NCBI GenBank assembly: GCA_012274445.1
Contig: JAAROD010000087.1
Location: forward strand, 744,001-808,000
Length of the DNA: 64,000 nucleotides
Reading direction: 5' to 3'
Source of the DNA: Sclerotiophoma versabilis
Taxonomy: Eukaryota; Ascomycota; Dothideomycetes; Pleosporales; Didymellaceae
The notes under the pieces are model-generated. The model saw nothing but the letters and a program-made list of their open reading frames with translations. It had not been told where the DNA came from and did not search any database. Shown here piece after piece: positions 27,706-37,802 of the stretch (within the stretch, counting starts at the first letter, position 1; every line of letters begins with the position of its first letter). The translations under genes and the position numbers were made by a program.

Positions 27706-28124
27706 GATCAACAATACATTGGTATACCCACAAAACTTACTGAAAATATCTTTACCCCTTTTCAGAGCTTACTGTGTGAAAGCCAAATTTCCCGTCGTCA
27801 CTATGACTACTACACCGGCCTCCTAGACTTACCTCTCTACTATTCATTGCCAGCCACCGTTGTGATTTGTGATTCTCAAACCGCGTCCAGAGAGCCAGTG
27901 TTTTGGGACTCAGTGTGCGCAGCCCATGCCAGGTTGTACGTTGATGTATTACCCTACAGCGAGCAAAAAGAAAGATAAAAACACGAGAAACAATCAGATA
28001 GTACAGGGATGATTTGGCTGGAGTCATCGCAAAGCCCAAAGGCGTGATCACGGTGCAGACGATGTTAGCAGGATCGACCGGGATGAAGATTGAAGATTGC
28101 ATCAGACATCGCGCGGGGATCGCC
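27706..28124. other. Convergent intergenic region
   Basis: This is 419 bp between the stops of tti1 and the GH17 gene. On the minus strand a GTAAGC donor at the very end of the GH17 frame and a CTAAC branch-like site at about 28,065 suggest a possible last intron of GH17. A splice to the nearest AG gives only a few more residues. No independent gene is seen. Confidence 0.45.
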
Positions 28125-30509
28125 CTAAAGAGGAAGGCTTACCGGTCCTTCCAAGGTCGCGTCTCTAGGCACTGCTGGACCGGGAGAGTAGTGAGTCCAC
28201 GTTGGGGGTGCTGGTGGTGATGATGGTGGGGGGTGGAATGTGGGAAGAGGAAGAGGTGGAACTACTGTGTTTGAGGAGGATATGGACGCTACGATTGTAG
28301 GAACGGATGCTGAAAGTACTGTTGGTGCAGGAATTGGTGCGGCCCATGTCGTCTTCTTGAGTTCCCCCAAGGCCTGACTGAGGATAGGGAGTGCGGCTAA
28401 TGTGGGTGCTGCGGCATTTGGTGGCGGTGCAGGTGTGGACGAGCATCCAGTTAGAGGACTTAAGATTTTTGGAAATCCATTCACCACCTTGGCGATGTAC
28501 CCTTGGTCCTTTGGGGTTGTGCAGACTGTGGCGCCCTCAATGTAAAATGACTTGGCGATGCTGGGGGTTGGTACTGGGGGTTGCGTGACAGTCACTGAGA
28601 AGGTCATGGATGTTATAGAGGATGGAGGAGTAGGCGAAGATATCGGAGGGGGGGATGATGAGGCTGCCACTGTGGGCTGCGGGGCTGCTGGTGTTGGCAC
28701 TGGGAGTGAAGTAGGCGCTGTTGTAATCACAGTCAAGAACGTCGACAGCGGAGTGACTGATGAGAGTAACGAAGAGACTAGATTGAGAGATGGCTGTATA
28801 GGGGATGTGACAAGTGAAATGGATAAAGCCGTACTTGATGATGACGTTCGCATAAAGGAGGAAGCTCCATCAAGGGTTGGCACTGCTGATGAGTCCGAAA
28901 AACAAGACGTTGGTTTCCCGTAGTAAGTTTGACCGTTCGATATCACAGCTTCGTAAGCTACACCAGCGGATGTCATACAGAGAGGACCGTTCGCGTTAAC
29001 TGCTGTAGTAGTCAAGATCAGTGCCGTTGTGGGCGAAGGTAAAACAGCAGTCGATGGGGCATACAAATCAAAGGATGATCTCTGACCTGACGACGCGGCG
29101 AGAGTTGTTGTGGGCCCCACAATCATGGTGAACGGTGAACCTGTGAACTTAGGCGGGGGTGAGCATGTAGACACGTCGGAAGCATACGTAGCGACGGGAA
29201 TGAAGACGCCATCCCCCATCAGATCTATCATGACAATGCATACTGTGATGTTGTCGTCACCGTTCATGCAGCTACTGTTACCATTGCTGGAGGATGACGA
29301 GGTTGGAGTGGCCGCTTCATAGGCAGTAGTAGTGAGGTACAGCGTGAGCAATCCCTCGCTGTCAGCTGATGCGAGCGAGGTCGGTAATACTGTAATGGTG
29401 CGTGTCTGAATTGTGCGTGTTGTGCGAGTCGATTGAGTTGACATGATCGTCGGTTTCTCAGACAAGCCTGCTGATAATGGTGTGATGGGTGGTGACGTGG
29501 AAAGGTAGACCGTGGAGAAGGTCGTCGGCTGCGGCTTGCTCAAAGATGTGTTTGAAGCTCCCATCGTTGCGTTGCTCCTATAACCACAGCCCAGTTCCCT
29601 GATTCTTGGCTGATATGTCTTTGTATCTAAGAGTCCCCAGTCCGGCTGATCAGGCTGTGAATCTTGTAGCAACTCAAACCAAAACGTGTTATACTTGCCA
29701 AACACTTGACAGCCTACTTCGGTCCAGTATCGCTGATAGTTTTCTGCGCTGGCGACAGCCTCCTTTATCTCGGTGCCATTAATAGGCCAGCCCATCTCTG
29801 AGATCCAGACTGAGGTATTACCCGCACGACGTTGGGTGTCCTTCAACAGCGACATAAAAGTGACATTCGCATTGGCGATAGATTGGCCCTCCCAATAGGG
29901 ATACGCATCCATGCCAACAAAGTCGTTGCCGAGCACGACGGAGTATTGTGCTGTGTCAGTGTGTCCAATGGGCTTACCTTCCATGTACTTTGCGTACGGC
30001 GACGCAGTTATCTTCTCACGGATGCTTTTGACTGTGAGGAAGAGGTCATCGTTAGCAAGGCCAGCTTGGGCGTTGTTGAAGCGATGTACATCTTCACTGC
30101 CTACGGACAGGCCGATGACAAGGTCGGCGAGCTTCTGGCCATGCTGCTTGAAGGCCTTGGTAAGTGCAGCAAGCTCGTTCTCGACCTGGACGTGGTTCGG
30201 CTGGCCAGTTGCGCTGGGCGATACCCACATACCCAGCAGCAGACTCGTGCCGGTGTCGATGGCAGCTTGGAACGCTTCTGTGGGGTCGTCTTTCGTACCT
30301 GTGGTAATACATGTGTACAGGCGGGCGCTGTCGAAAGGCACTGGGGTGCCAGTCAGGTTCTTGGCTAGCTCGAAGCCATGGTGGAAGTCGGCGTATCGCT
30401 TCACATTGCTCTGCTCGCTCCAGAAGGCGCCGTAGTTGAAGCCCGTGTAGACCTTTGCTGCAGTGGGTGCGAGGAAAGCGGCCAGAGTCACAAGGCAGGT
30501 GCACTTCAT
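28125..30509 (-). CDS. Secreted GH17 glucan endo-1,3-beta-glucosidase with Ser/Thr/Pro-rich tail
   Basis: A single 794-residue frame starts at ATG 30509. Residues 1-18 form a signal peptide (CLVTLAAFLAPTAA). Residues 20-310 are a glycoside hydrolase family 17 barrel: YTGFNYGAFW, SARLYTC, LLLGMWVSP, the proton-donor region GLSVGSE139D, DAYPYWE and the nucleophile region WISE238MGWPING. Trp, Phe and Glu in NTFWFELLQDSQPDQPDWG complete the fold. Residues 311-794 are an extended Ser/Thr/Pro-rich region, probably O-glycosylated and inserted in the wall matrix. GH17 enzymes cut or remodel cell-wall beta-1,3-glucan. No hydrophobic GPI-signal tail is visible in this reading; an alternative last intron could change the final residues. 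It is divergently arranged with ilv3. Confidence 0.92.
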   Translation of the reverse strand: MKCTCLVTLAAFLAPTAAKVYTGFNYGAFWSEQSNVKRYADFHHGFELAKNLTGTPVPFDSARLYTCITTGTKDDPTEAFQAAIDTGTSLLLGMWVSPSATGQPNHVQVENELAALTKAFKQHGQKLADLVIGLSVGSEDVHRFNNAQAGLANDDLFLTVKSIREKITASPYAKYMEGKPIGHTDTAQYSVVLGNDFVGMDAYPYWEGQSIANANVTFMSLLKDTQRRAGNTSVWISEMGWPINGTEIKEAVASAENYQRYWTEVGCQVFGKYNTFWFELLQDSQPDQPDWGLLDTKTYQPRIRELGCGYRSNATMGASNTSLSKPQPTTFSTVYLSTSPPITPLSAGLSEKPTIMSTQSTRTTRTIQTRTITVLPTSLASADSEGLLTLYLTTTAYEAATPTSSSSSNGNSSCMNGDDNITVCIVMIDLMGDGVFIPVATYASDVSTCSPPPKFTGSPFTMIVGPTTTLAASSGQRSSFDLYAPSTAVLPSPTTALILTTTAVNANGPLCMTSAGVAYEAVISNGQTYYGKPTSCFSDSSAVPTLDGASSFMRTSSSSTALSISLVTSPIQPSLNLVSSLLSSVTPLSTFLTVITTAPTSLPVPTPAAPQPTVAASSSPPPISSPTPPSSITSMTFSVTVTQPPVPTPSIAKSFYIEGATVCTTPKDQGYIAKVVNGFPKILSPLTGCSSTPAPPPNAAAPTLAALPILSQALGELKKTTWAAPIPAPTVLSASVPTIVASISSSNTVVPPLPLPTFHPPPSSPPAPPTWTHYSPGPAVPRDATLEGPVSLPL

Positions 30510-30606
30510 GATGATAGACTACGAAAGATGGGCGTGCGGAAGGCAAGGATCGGGGGGGGTTGTTGTTGTATATACGTCTGTTTAGTGACTGCAGAAGACG
30601 GGCACG

Positions 30607-30612
30607 TGACTC
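30607..30612 (+). promoter_or_regulatory. Gcn4/CpcA-type TGACTC site upstream of ilv3
   Basis: TGACTC is the core recognised by Gcn4/CPC1/CpcA bZIP proteins, which induce amino-acid biosynthesis genes on starvation. It sits in the expected promoter window of the branched-chain gene ilv3. A six-base match can occur by chance. Confidence 0.45.
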
Positions 30613-30633
30613 GATTGGTGACGGCTTCACACA

Positions 30634-30682
30634 GGTGAAGGCACGGGTGAAGGCAGGGTGAAGGCGTGGGTGTGAAGGCACG
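30634..30682. repeat. Short tandem repeat of GTGAAGGC in the ilv3/GH17 promoter
   Basis: Four imperfect tandem units of about 11-13 bp share GTGAAGGC. They lie midway in the divergent promoter. They could be clustered protein-binding sites or a simple minisatellite. Confidence 0.7.
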
Positions 30683-30869
30683 CATTCCAAGGTCGAGCTG
30701 ATGTTCGCGCGCCGTGCGATTGGCTGCCAGGGTCGCGCTAGGCGGGCGGAGACGCGCACAAGTCCCCGGGCGCCGACGACGGAGCGATGGCCGGGGCGCC
30801 AGCGTCATGCAGATAAAAAGAGCGGCGGGCGTCAACGGGCCACGCTGCACGAAGCACCCGCCGGCCACA

Positions 30870-31277
30870 ATGTCTCTCGCGCGCCTTGGAGGAGCGCTTT
30901 CGCGCGCAAAGTGCGCGTCCCGCCCGCACTGGCAGGCAGCGTAGGGCGGCCCTGCACCTGCAGCAACTGCAGCTGGCACAGACTGAGCTGACGGACTCCG
31001 CAGACGCGCCCTCTCCAGCGCCGCCGCACGCCAGGCCCGCGCCGACAACGAGCTCAACTCGGTCTCGAAGCACATCACGCAGCCCAAGTCGCAGGGCGCG
31101 TCGCAGGCCATGCTGTTCGCCACGGGCATGAGCGAGGCCGACATGGACAAGGCCCAGGTCGGCATCAGCTCGGTCTGGTACTCGGGAAACCCGTGCAACA
31201 TGCACCTGATGGACCTCAACCACAAGGTCAAGGAGGGCGTCGAGCGCGCCGGCCTGCTGGGCATGCAGTTCAACACC

Positions 31278-31309
<32 letters not shown>

Positions 31310-32738
31310 CAAGGGCATGCGCTACTCGCTGCAGTCGCGTGAGATCATCGCCGACTCGATCGAGACCGTCATGGGCGGCCAGTGGTACGACGCCAACATC
31401 TCCATCCCCGGCTGCGACAAGAACATGCCCGGCGTCGTCATGGCCATGGGCCGCGTCAACCGCCCCGCCCTGATGGTCTACGGCGGCACCATCCAGCCCG
31501 GCTGCGCGAAGACGCTCGGCGACCAGAGCATCGACATCGTCTCCGCCTTCCAGGCCTACGGTCAGTTCATCACCGGCGAGATCACCGAGGACCAGCGCTT
31601 CGACATCATCCGCCACGCCTGCAACGGCCAGGGCGCCTGTGGCGGCATGTACACGGCCAACACCATGGCCACCGCCATCGAGACCATGGGCATGTCGCTG
31701 CCCGGCTCCTCCTCCAACCCCGCCAACTCCAAGGCCAAGATGCTCGAGTGTCTCGCCGCTGGCGGCGCCATCAAGAACCTGCTGAAGGAGGACATCCGCC
31801 CCTCCGATATCCTCACCCGCCAGGCCTTCGAGAACGCCATGGTCGTCATCTCCATCACCGGCGGCTCCACCAACGCCGTCCTGCATCTGATCGCCATCGC
31901 CGACAGCGTCGGCATCAAGCTCACCATCGACGACTTCCAGAGCGTGTCCGACCGCATCCCGCTCCTTGCCGACCTCAAGCCCTCGGGTAAGTACGTCATG
32001 GCCGACATCCATGACATCGGCGGCACCCCCTCGCTGCTCAAGTTTCTGCTGAGGGAGGGTCTCCTCGACGGCTCGCAAATGACCGTCACCGGCCAGACCT
32101 TGAAGCAGAACCTCGAGAATGTCAGGGACTTCCCCTCCGACCAGAAGATCATCCGCCCGCTCTCCGAACCGCTCAAGACGAGTGGCCACCTGCAGATCCT
32201 GCGCGGCTCGCTTGCTCCAGGCGGCTGTGTGGGCAAGATTACTGGCAAAGAAGGCACCGTCTTCACAGGCAAGGCCAAGTGCTACGAAGCCGAGGACGAT
32301 TTCATTGCCGCCCTTGAGCGTGGCGAGATTAAGAAGGGTGAGAAGACTGTCGTTGTCATCCGATACGAGGGTCCCAAGGGTGGCCCTGGTATGCCTGAAA
32401 TGTTGAAGCCATCGTCTGCGATTATGGGTGCTGGTCTTGGAAAGGACGTTGCGCTGATCACTGATGGACGTTTCTCTGGCGGTTCTCATGGCTTCCTGAT
32501 TGGTCACATCGTGCCCGAAGCCCAGGAGGGTGGACCCATTGGTCTCGTTCGCGACGGAGACGAGATCACTATCGACTCGGAGAAGAACGAGCTCAATGTC
32601 GATGTTAGCGAGGCGGAGATGGCAGAGAGGAGAAAGGGTTGGAAGGCTCCGCCGCTCAAGTACAGCAAGGGCACCTTGTTTAAGTATGCGCGCTTTGTTA
32701 AGAACGCATCGGAAGGATGTGTGACCGATTCTGCATGA
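30870..32738 (+). CDS. ILV3: Dihydroxy-acid dehydratase, mitochondrial
   Basis: Exon 1 (30870..30940, [20 protein letters not shown]) joins through a 63-bp intron (GTAGGG, CTGAC branch, CCGCAG; phase 2) to exon 31004..32738, giving 601 residues. The Arg/Ala-rich N terminus is a mitochondrial transit peptide. Mature sequence begins around [15 protein letters not shown]. Signatures are NPCN (C88), [11 protein letters not shown] (C161), [17 protein letters not shown] (C236), [22 protein letters not shown] and [17 protein letters not shown]. The cysteines bind the Fe-S cluster and the GRFSGG region binds Mg and substrate. The enzyme converts dihydroxy-isovalerate and dihydroxy-methylvalerate into the 2-keto acids for valine, leucine and isoleucine. 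Codon use is strongly C-ending, typical of a highly expressed gene. That bias also creates a 589-codon open frame on the opposite strand, which is not a gene. Confidence 0.97.
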
Positions 32739-33297
32739 GCGTCTGCGCTATCTCGTTTTCTTGATCTGTACCCATATACTGTTATACTACAGAAAAGTCA
32801 AATTTGGAGTAAGGCTCACTTCCATCTATCGTATCATGGAGGTTTTCGAAGCTCATTGACACGAATAAATAATTGTAGAATGATTCCACTGGTCCACTCC
32901 ATCTATTCTCTATTTTTCTCCAAGACTGATGGTGACCGTCAGATAGTTGTGGCTATGCATTTCCTCAGTTCCGGATCGACACCAACCATGTCCCAATTTA
33001 GACAAGGCCTTCCATAAGGTCACAGCTACGAACGTCATGGTAGGCCTCACCGTGGTATCACATCACAACTATGGTATCAGCAACCTCGCGCCAGAACACG
33101 GAAAACCCAAAGGTACCAACCGTACTTCACACAACCGCTCAGAGGTACAATCTGCAAGACATATACTCTCAATCATACCCTTGAACACACGCTCTCTCCC
33201 ATACGCCCTGCGTACCGTGTAAACACTCCAGCAACGTACACATACCCAGGTCCAACCCTTGTCTCTAGGACCCAAAGGATAGCTGGAAAAAGACAGA
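32739..33297. other. Intergenic: ilv3 3' region and upstream of the small Gly-rich gene
   Basis: 559 bp with no recognisable coding sequence. The A/T-rich first 150 bp fit a 3' UTR. Confidence 0.5.
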
Positions 33298-33670
33298 ATG
33301 GGCTGCATGTCCTCCCGTGAGGCCCGCGAAAAAGGCATACCCACCGGCCCCGGCCACGGCCCCGTGTGGCATGGTAGCCACATGTTCTCGCCACCACGCG
33401 GAGGACCGATGAAAAGGTGAGTCCAAGCTGAAACGAGGGCAGGAAAGAAGGTCTTTTTCGAGACGGCCATGGCATGCCAGGCGGTGTGGCGTGCCTGGAG
33501 CTACAGGGCAAGCTTGCGGGCAATATCTGACTGTCAGTAGCATCGGAGGTGCGAATAGAATGGGTGGTGCTGGTGGGGGACATGGCGGAACAGGAGGCAT
33601 GAGTATAGGCGCCCAGATGGGTGCAGGCGTTGGCGTTGGTGCGGGAGGGCCAAACGGGCCCGGCCCGTAG
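33298..33670 (+). CDS. Small Gly-rich protein with N-myristoylation-type start (predicted, spliced)
   Basis: Exon 33298..33416 starts MGCMSSREAREKG and ends with GGPMK plus two bases. A GTGAGT donor follows, and splicing to the CTGTCAG acceptor at 33,537 (121-bp intron, CTGAC branch) restores the frame. Exon 33538..33670 encodes a Gly/Ala/Met-rich tail ending NGPGP. The 83-residue product begins Met-Gly-Cys with Ser at positions 5 and 6, a classic signal for N-myristoylation plus palmitoylation, and so would sit on membranes. No domain is recognised. An acceptor at 33,506 would give a shorter 50-residue form. The opposite strand also has open frames here, so coding status rests on the clean splice, the lipidation motif and the Gly periodicity. 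Confidence 0.5.
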
Positions 33671-33867
33671 CGCACCCTACACGAGCATGGCAGGAGAGCG
33701 CTATGATACAAAATGTTCTTATCCTGTTGGAAGTTATAAGACGGCTGCGGTTTGTACTGGTTGTTTGTAAATAGGGGCCACAATAGAGTCAAGGTAGCAT
33801 GTACATGTATTGTTATAATGTTGAGTCTGCAGTGCGGCGAAGTGCTTCCGCATACCGATCCTTACTT

Positions 33868-35748
33868 TTATGATGGCTGACTAGGCCAGGATGCTATACG
33901 CATCTGTCTTTCCTCGGTCCCGAAGACCCTCAACCTGTTCCCAAAGTTGTGCCAAAAGCTGTTGTCAAACTCGGGTATCATCTCCATGTTCTTCCTTGCT
34001 GATCTCTTGATCGGCACCCAGCCGGTCTCATCCTGTACATATTCCTCATCCACCCAGCTCCCGTTCGCTTCTGTGCCATTGGTGATTGGCCCGTCCAATG
34101 TTGGGAGGGTGCCATGGTTGAGATCTTCCTCCTCAGACGTCCCAGACGACTCCTCAATATCCTGAATACCAAGTTCACGGAGTTTCTCGAAGACGGTTTT
34201 CGAGGCGAAACGATGAGCTGCCAGTTCTTCTTTGGCAATGTTCTGGTTCTTGCGCTTGGCCTTCCGGTTCTTCTTCCCAGTCATGGTGAAGTCAGACTCG
34301 ACGGGCGGAATGGCGACAGGGCGCTGCACCTTCTCCCTACCATCCAAAACAGAGTCTTCTGGTAGGTCTGTCGTGAGTTTGATTCCGCCTCCTGAAGCTC
34401 CTCTTCCCAGCGCTGGTTTCGAATTTGACGAGGGGATATCGTTGGACTTCACCTCCATCTGGCTAAGCTCGCTGTGCTCGGAACCTAACTTCGCTGCCAA
34501 CCTCAGCATGATTGTGGCCGTAAGCAAACTATCATACCCCGCCTCATGGAAAGCCTCCATCTCGTTGTACTTGTTGTGATCCTCATGCGTCACGATGTTC
34601 GGCAGCGGCTGCTCCTGCAAACCCTGTGCAATCTCCTCGAGCGTGGGACTCGCGTTTAGGTCACCCTCAGCGTATGTAGCGAGGTACTTGGTATCCACAA
34701 TTCTCGGACACAGCTCATGCAAAGATGCAGTGAACTCGTCAAGTGTATTAGGCAAGGGGCCGACGAAGGTGCGATACAGGTACACAATGTCAGTGAACAT
34801 GTTGTGGCCCACCAGCACCGGGCGCTTCTTCTTCAGCCGCGCCAGAGCACGGTCAAACCGATCCCTATGGTCGCTGGGACCGTGTAGAATGTAGAGTAAG
34901 TCAGTGTTTACCTCACCACCAACAAGTGCCTCAAAGATCCACCGGAAACCTGTCTGTCGCACGATTTGCTCCTTGACACGGTTCTTGATGCGCCGCGTGT
35001 TGTCCGCTTCGCGCACGGGGTCGAAAGGCGCGATGCGGATGCAGTCTTGTCGGCCTATTGCTACTGCGTCTGGGAACTCGGCGCGGACGAGTTGGTGGAC
35101 TAGGCGCTTTTCGAATCTAGAGATGGCGTACGTCGCAGACGCATTGGACAAGCCGGTGGCAGACGTTATTTCGAGCGTCGTTGATGATGTCTTTTTTTGC
35201 CACGCAGTAATGGCTTCCCGGCAGCGGCGCACAAAGTCAAGGGACTCGACGTCGGTGTCTTTGAGCTGCAGATCCTCGATGGGGTTCTTCTTGTCGATGC
35301 GGTCGTAGGCCAGCCTTTTCGCTCTCTCTGCCTCCTCGCGAGATAGATACTGCACGCCCTTTGCAAACGGGGCGCCGAGATCGAAACCACAGCCCAGCAG
35401 AAAGGAACAGGCGCCACTCTGGAAGCTTATCTCGCGCTCAAAGTCTAGGCGCTCGTCGAGCAGCGGGCTGAGGTTGATGTTGTAAGGGCGCAGGACGTAC
35501 TTGTTGGCGATGTAGTCGAATGTGGTGCATGTCAGGCCAATTTGCAGGATCTGGTAGCGGTCGGCGGCTTCTTTGGTCTCGGCGTAGCGATCGTCCAAGG
35601 TCAGTCGTCCGGGGCGGCGGGGCTTCTTGTTGGGCAGTCGGTTGGGAATGCCGGAGAGCTCTAGGTCGAAGGAGACAAAGTCGGCCTCGGAGATGCTGAT
35701 GAGCAGGCCGAGCAGGTGGTCTGGGAAGGAGGGCGCGTCGACTTCCAT
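33868..35748 (-). CDS. PARN/CAF1-family poly(A)-specific ribonuclease
   Basis: A single 626-residue frame starts at ATG 35748 (context CCACCATGG). The DEDD nuclease fold is clear: SFD28LE30LSGI, VLVGHNMFTD320IVYLY and AFH401EAGYD406SLLTA give the four acidic metal ligands plus the general His, spaced as in human PARN (D28, E30, D292, H377, D382). Between them, residues about 170-250 (TGLSNASATYAISRFEKRLVHQL and AVAIGRQDCIRI) match the R3H-like insertion. RFDRALARLKKKRPVLVGHN precedes the third motif. The C-terminal 200 residues are charged, with a KKNRKAKRKNQN stretch that could act as a nuclear signal. PARN removes 3' poly(A) or oligo(A) tails from mRNAs and small RNAs. It is divergently arranged with the Pex26-like gene. 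Confidence 0.92.
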   Translation of the reverse strand: MEVDAPSFPDHLLGLLISISEADFVSFDLELSGIPNRLPNKKPRRPGRLTLDDRYAETKEAADRYQILQIGLTCTTFDYIANKYVLRPYNINLSPLLDERLDFEREISFQSGACSFLLGCGFDLGAPFAKGVQYLSREEAERAKRLAYDRIDKKNPIEDLQLKDTDVESLDFVRRCREAITAWQKKTSSTTLEITSATGLSNASATYAISRFEKRLVHQLVRAEFPDAVAIGRQDCIRIAPFDPVREADNTRRIKNRVKEQIVRQTGFRWIFEALVGGEVNTDLLYILHGPSDHRDRFDRALARLKKKRPVLVGHNMFTDIVYLYRTFVGPLPNTLDEFTASLHELCPRIVDTKYLATYAEGDLNASPTLEEIAQGLQEQPLPNIVTHEDHNKYNEMEAFHEAGYDSLLTATIMLRLAAKLGSEHSELSQMEVKSNDIPSSNSKPALGRGASGGGIKLTTDLPEDSVLDGREKVQRPVAIPPVESDFTMTGKKNRKAKRKNQNIAKEELAAHRFASKTVFEKLRELGIQDIEESSGTSEEEDLNHGTLPTLDGPITNGTEANGSWVDEEYVQDETGWVPIKRSARKNMEMIPEFDNSFWHNFGNRLRVFGTEERQMRIASWPSQPS

Positions 35749-36382
35749 GGTGGCGTTTGCCCCTGTTGATTTCCGAGCTCTTTCTCGCGCTGCCAGGAAG
35801 TGCTAGTCGAGAAGCTGGTAGAGAGGGCTTCCTTCTGAGCTGGTCCACCGCGGCCTGCTGGTGGGGGTAAGGGTCTGGGGCGTCACAGGTGAGAGGCAAA
35901 AGGCGAGGGCAAGGGCAAGGGCGAGGCTGGATGAGTGAGTAATTGATTGTTAGCTCATGATCAAGCGAGACGTGTGGCTCTCGACAGCGACACGGCGTCG
36001 CTCTGGCTGCGGTTTGGCACGCGGGAGCAGGTGGCCGGCTGCAACACTCACAGCGGCCATGTTCACGTGCAGGCGGAGATTGGTGTTTGTCTGGGGCAGG
36101 CAGTGTCATTACGGTTCCCTGTTTGGGGTTGGCCCGAGCTAGCAGGCGGTGACGGCTGGGGTGCCGAGGTTGAAGCTCCGCTCGGACGCGGGTGTTGTGA
36201 GGCGGAGGCAGGAATGGACGTCGACAAGGCCTCGCTCCCGGCCATGGGCTCGTGACACGACGCCGCACGACCGCAACAGAGACCGCGAGGAGACCGCGCA
36301 CCACCCGGCACGGCAGCAACAGCGCAAAGGAAGCGAGCACGACACGCACGACAGGCACGACGAGCAGGAAGAAAACGAGAGA
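35749..36382. promoter_or_regulatory. Bidirectional promoter region of the PARN-type gene and Pex26-like gene
   Basis: 634 bp between divergent starts. It contains G/A-rich runs (AGGCGAGGGCAAGGGCAAGGG near 35,900) and C/G-rich stretches. No TATA box or specific site is assigned. Confidence 0.4.
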
Positions 36383-37802
36383 ATGGCGGCGCTCTACCAG
36401 GACATCAGCGGGCCGCGGTACCTGAGCTCATCCATCAGCTCGCTGTCGGCGTCGCGGCAGCAGTCGTCGCAGATAGCCAAAGCGTACCGCCAGGCCGCGC
36501 AGCTGTTCCTCACCCGGCGCCTGCCCGAGGCGCTGTCGACCATCGAGCCCATCATCACCGCCCCGCCGCACGACGCGCTCGACGACGGGCAGGCGGCCGC
36601 CGACTCTGCCCCAGGCTCTGCCCCAGGCTCTGCCCCAGGCTCTGCGCCCGCCGCCGCCGCCTACGCGCCCGTCGCGACGGCCTCGCGCGGCACGCGGGTC
36701 AAGGTCTGGAGCTTCTACCTGACCTTCCTCAACAGCGTCGTCGAGCTGGGCGCCGAGGAGGGCAAGCACGCGTTCGGCAGCGCGCGCTGGAAGCAGCTCG
36801 TCTCCAAGTGCCGCGACGGCAGCGTCTGGGACGACGTGGTGCGCGATGGGTACGCCGGCGTCGAGGCCGACGTCGACGCCGATGTCGTCGTGAACCTGTA
36901 TGCATCCCGCCCCTCTGCCCCCTCGCTCCCCCCTCGCTTCCCGCTGACAATGCACGCACAGCTCCACCCTGCTGCTCACCCACTCGCCCTCGCAGCGCCT
37001 CAACCAGGCCCGGCTCGAGACGTACCTCTCCGCCACCGCCCACCCGACCTTCGACATCGCCGGGCACCTGTCCTCCCCCTCGTACCTGCAGCCCCGCAAC
37101 TCCCACACGGGCACCGACACCCCGCGCGACCTGAACACGCGCATCAAGCTGCTCGAGCTGTACACCCTGCACGTCCTGCCGCGCAACGACGAATGGGACT
37201 ACGCCCGCGACTTCATCGCCATGAGCGAGGTCCTCGACGACGAGCGCAAGGACGCCTTCCTGCTCGCCCTGCACAGCCTCAAGGAGGAGAAGGAGGACGC
37301 CGAGAAGCGCGAGGAGAAACTGAGGCAGCAGCAGCAGGACCAACTCGAGGAGCGCCGCAGGGAGTCCGAGGCCCGCCGCCTGGAGCAGGCCCGCCTGGAC
37401 CATGACCGCCGGAAACGCGACGAGGAGAACAGGACGCAGCCAAGACGCGACCTCGAGCGGACCAAAGCCGACGAACGGTCACGCCAGCCGAAGCCCACCT
37501 CGACGAGCAGCCAGTCCAGTGGCACGAGGCGGTCGCCAGCCAAGAAACCGAGTACACCTCCCCCAGGCCTGTATCACCGTGTGGGCGGACTGCTTGCTGC
37601 CATACAAAAGGCCATAGCCGACTCTGCTCGGCAAATGACGAGCACTCCACTGGCCTTGCTGAGAACCTTGCTGTTTCTCCTGGCCTTCGGGCTGGCGTTT
37701 GGGAAGAGGGACCTGAGAGAGCGCATCGTGAGACTAATTCGACAGGCCGTGGACAAGGTCAAAAGGACAGTGGGAATGGGCGTCAAAGTGTCTTACATAT
37801 GA
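36383..37802 (+). CDS. Pex26-like tail-anchored peroxisomal protein
   Basis: Exons 36383..36897 and 36962..37802 (64-bp intron, GTATGC, CTGAC branch, CGCACAG; phase 2) give 451 residues. The start MAALYQDISGPRYLSSSISS, the helical SQIAKAYRQAAQLFLTRRLPEALSTIEPII and KVWSFYLTFLNSVVELGAEEG recall the fungal Pex26 group as I remember it; this is recall, not a search. Exon 2 continues STLLLTHSPSQRLNQARLETYL and IKLLELYTLHVLPRNDEWDYARDFI, then a long Glu/Arg/Gln coiled coil. One hydrophobic helix near the C terminus (LALLRTLLFLLAFGLAFG) with a short basic tail makes it a tail-anchored protein. Pex26/Pex15 proteins dock the Pex1-Pex6 ATPase on peroxisomes to recycle the import receptor Pex5. A PGSA repeat in the first exon is encoded by a 12-bp tandem repeat. 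It is the last gene before the AT-rich block. Confidence 0.75.
36605..36640 (+). repeat. In-frame 12-bp tandem repeat (three perfect units plus partial)
   Basis: Unit TCTGCCCCAGGC, three exact copies then a partial one, encodes S-A-P-G repeats in the disordered part of the Pex26-like protein. Copy number could vary without breaking the frame. Confidence 0.9.

Larger units (their letters stand above)
30510..30869. promoter_or_regulatory. Bidirectional promoter of the GH17 gene and ilv3
   Basis: This is 360 bp between start codons. A TGACTC core (30,607-30,612) matches the half-site of the Gcn4/CpcA general amino-acid-control factor and lies about 260 bp upstream of ilv3, a known type of target. 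ATTGG (reverse CCAAT) occurs near 30,614 and 30,718. Four near-copies of GTGAAGGC lie in tandem between 30,634 and 30,682. Binding is inferred. Confidence 0.5.

Noticed and set aside
30738..32507. A 589-codon open frame on the minus strand opposite ILV3
   Set aside because: It exists because ILV3 uses C/G-ending codons almost exclusively, which removes stops on the other strand. Its product is Gly/Asp/Val/His-rich low complexity with no domain.
33265..33792. A 175-codon minus-strand frame with Pro-rich repeats
   Set aside because: It is the complement of the Gly-rich exon of the plus-strand gene. It lacks an organised domain, while the plus strand has a clean start, intron and lipidation motif.
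36428..37403. Minus-strand frames of 224-252 codons opposite the Pex26-like gene
   Set aside because: Complement of GC-rich, coiled-coil coding sequence. The spliced plus-strand product has a coherent fold and a tail anchor.
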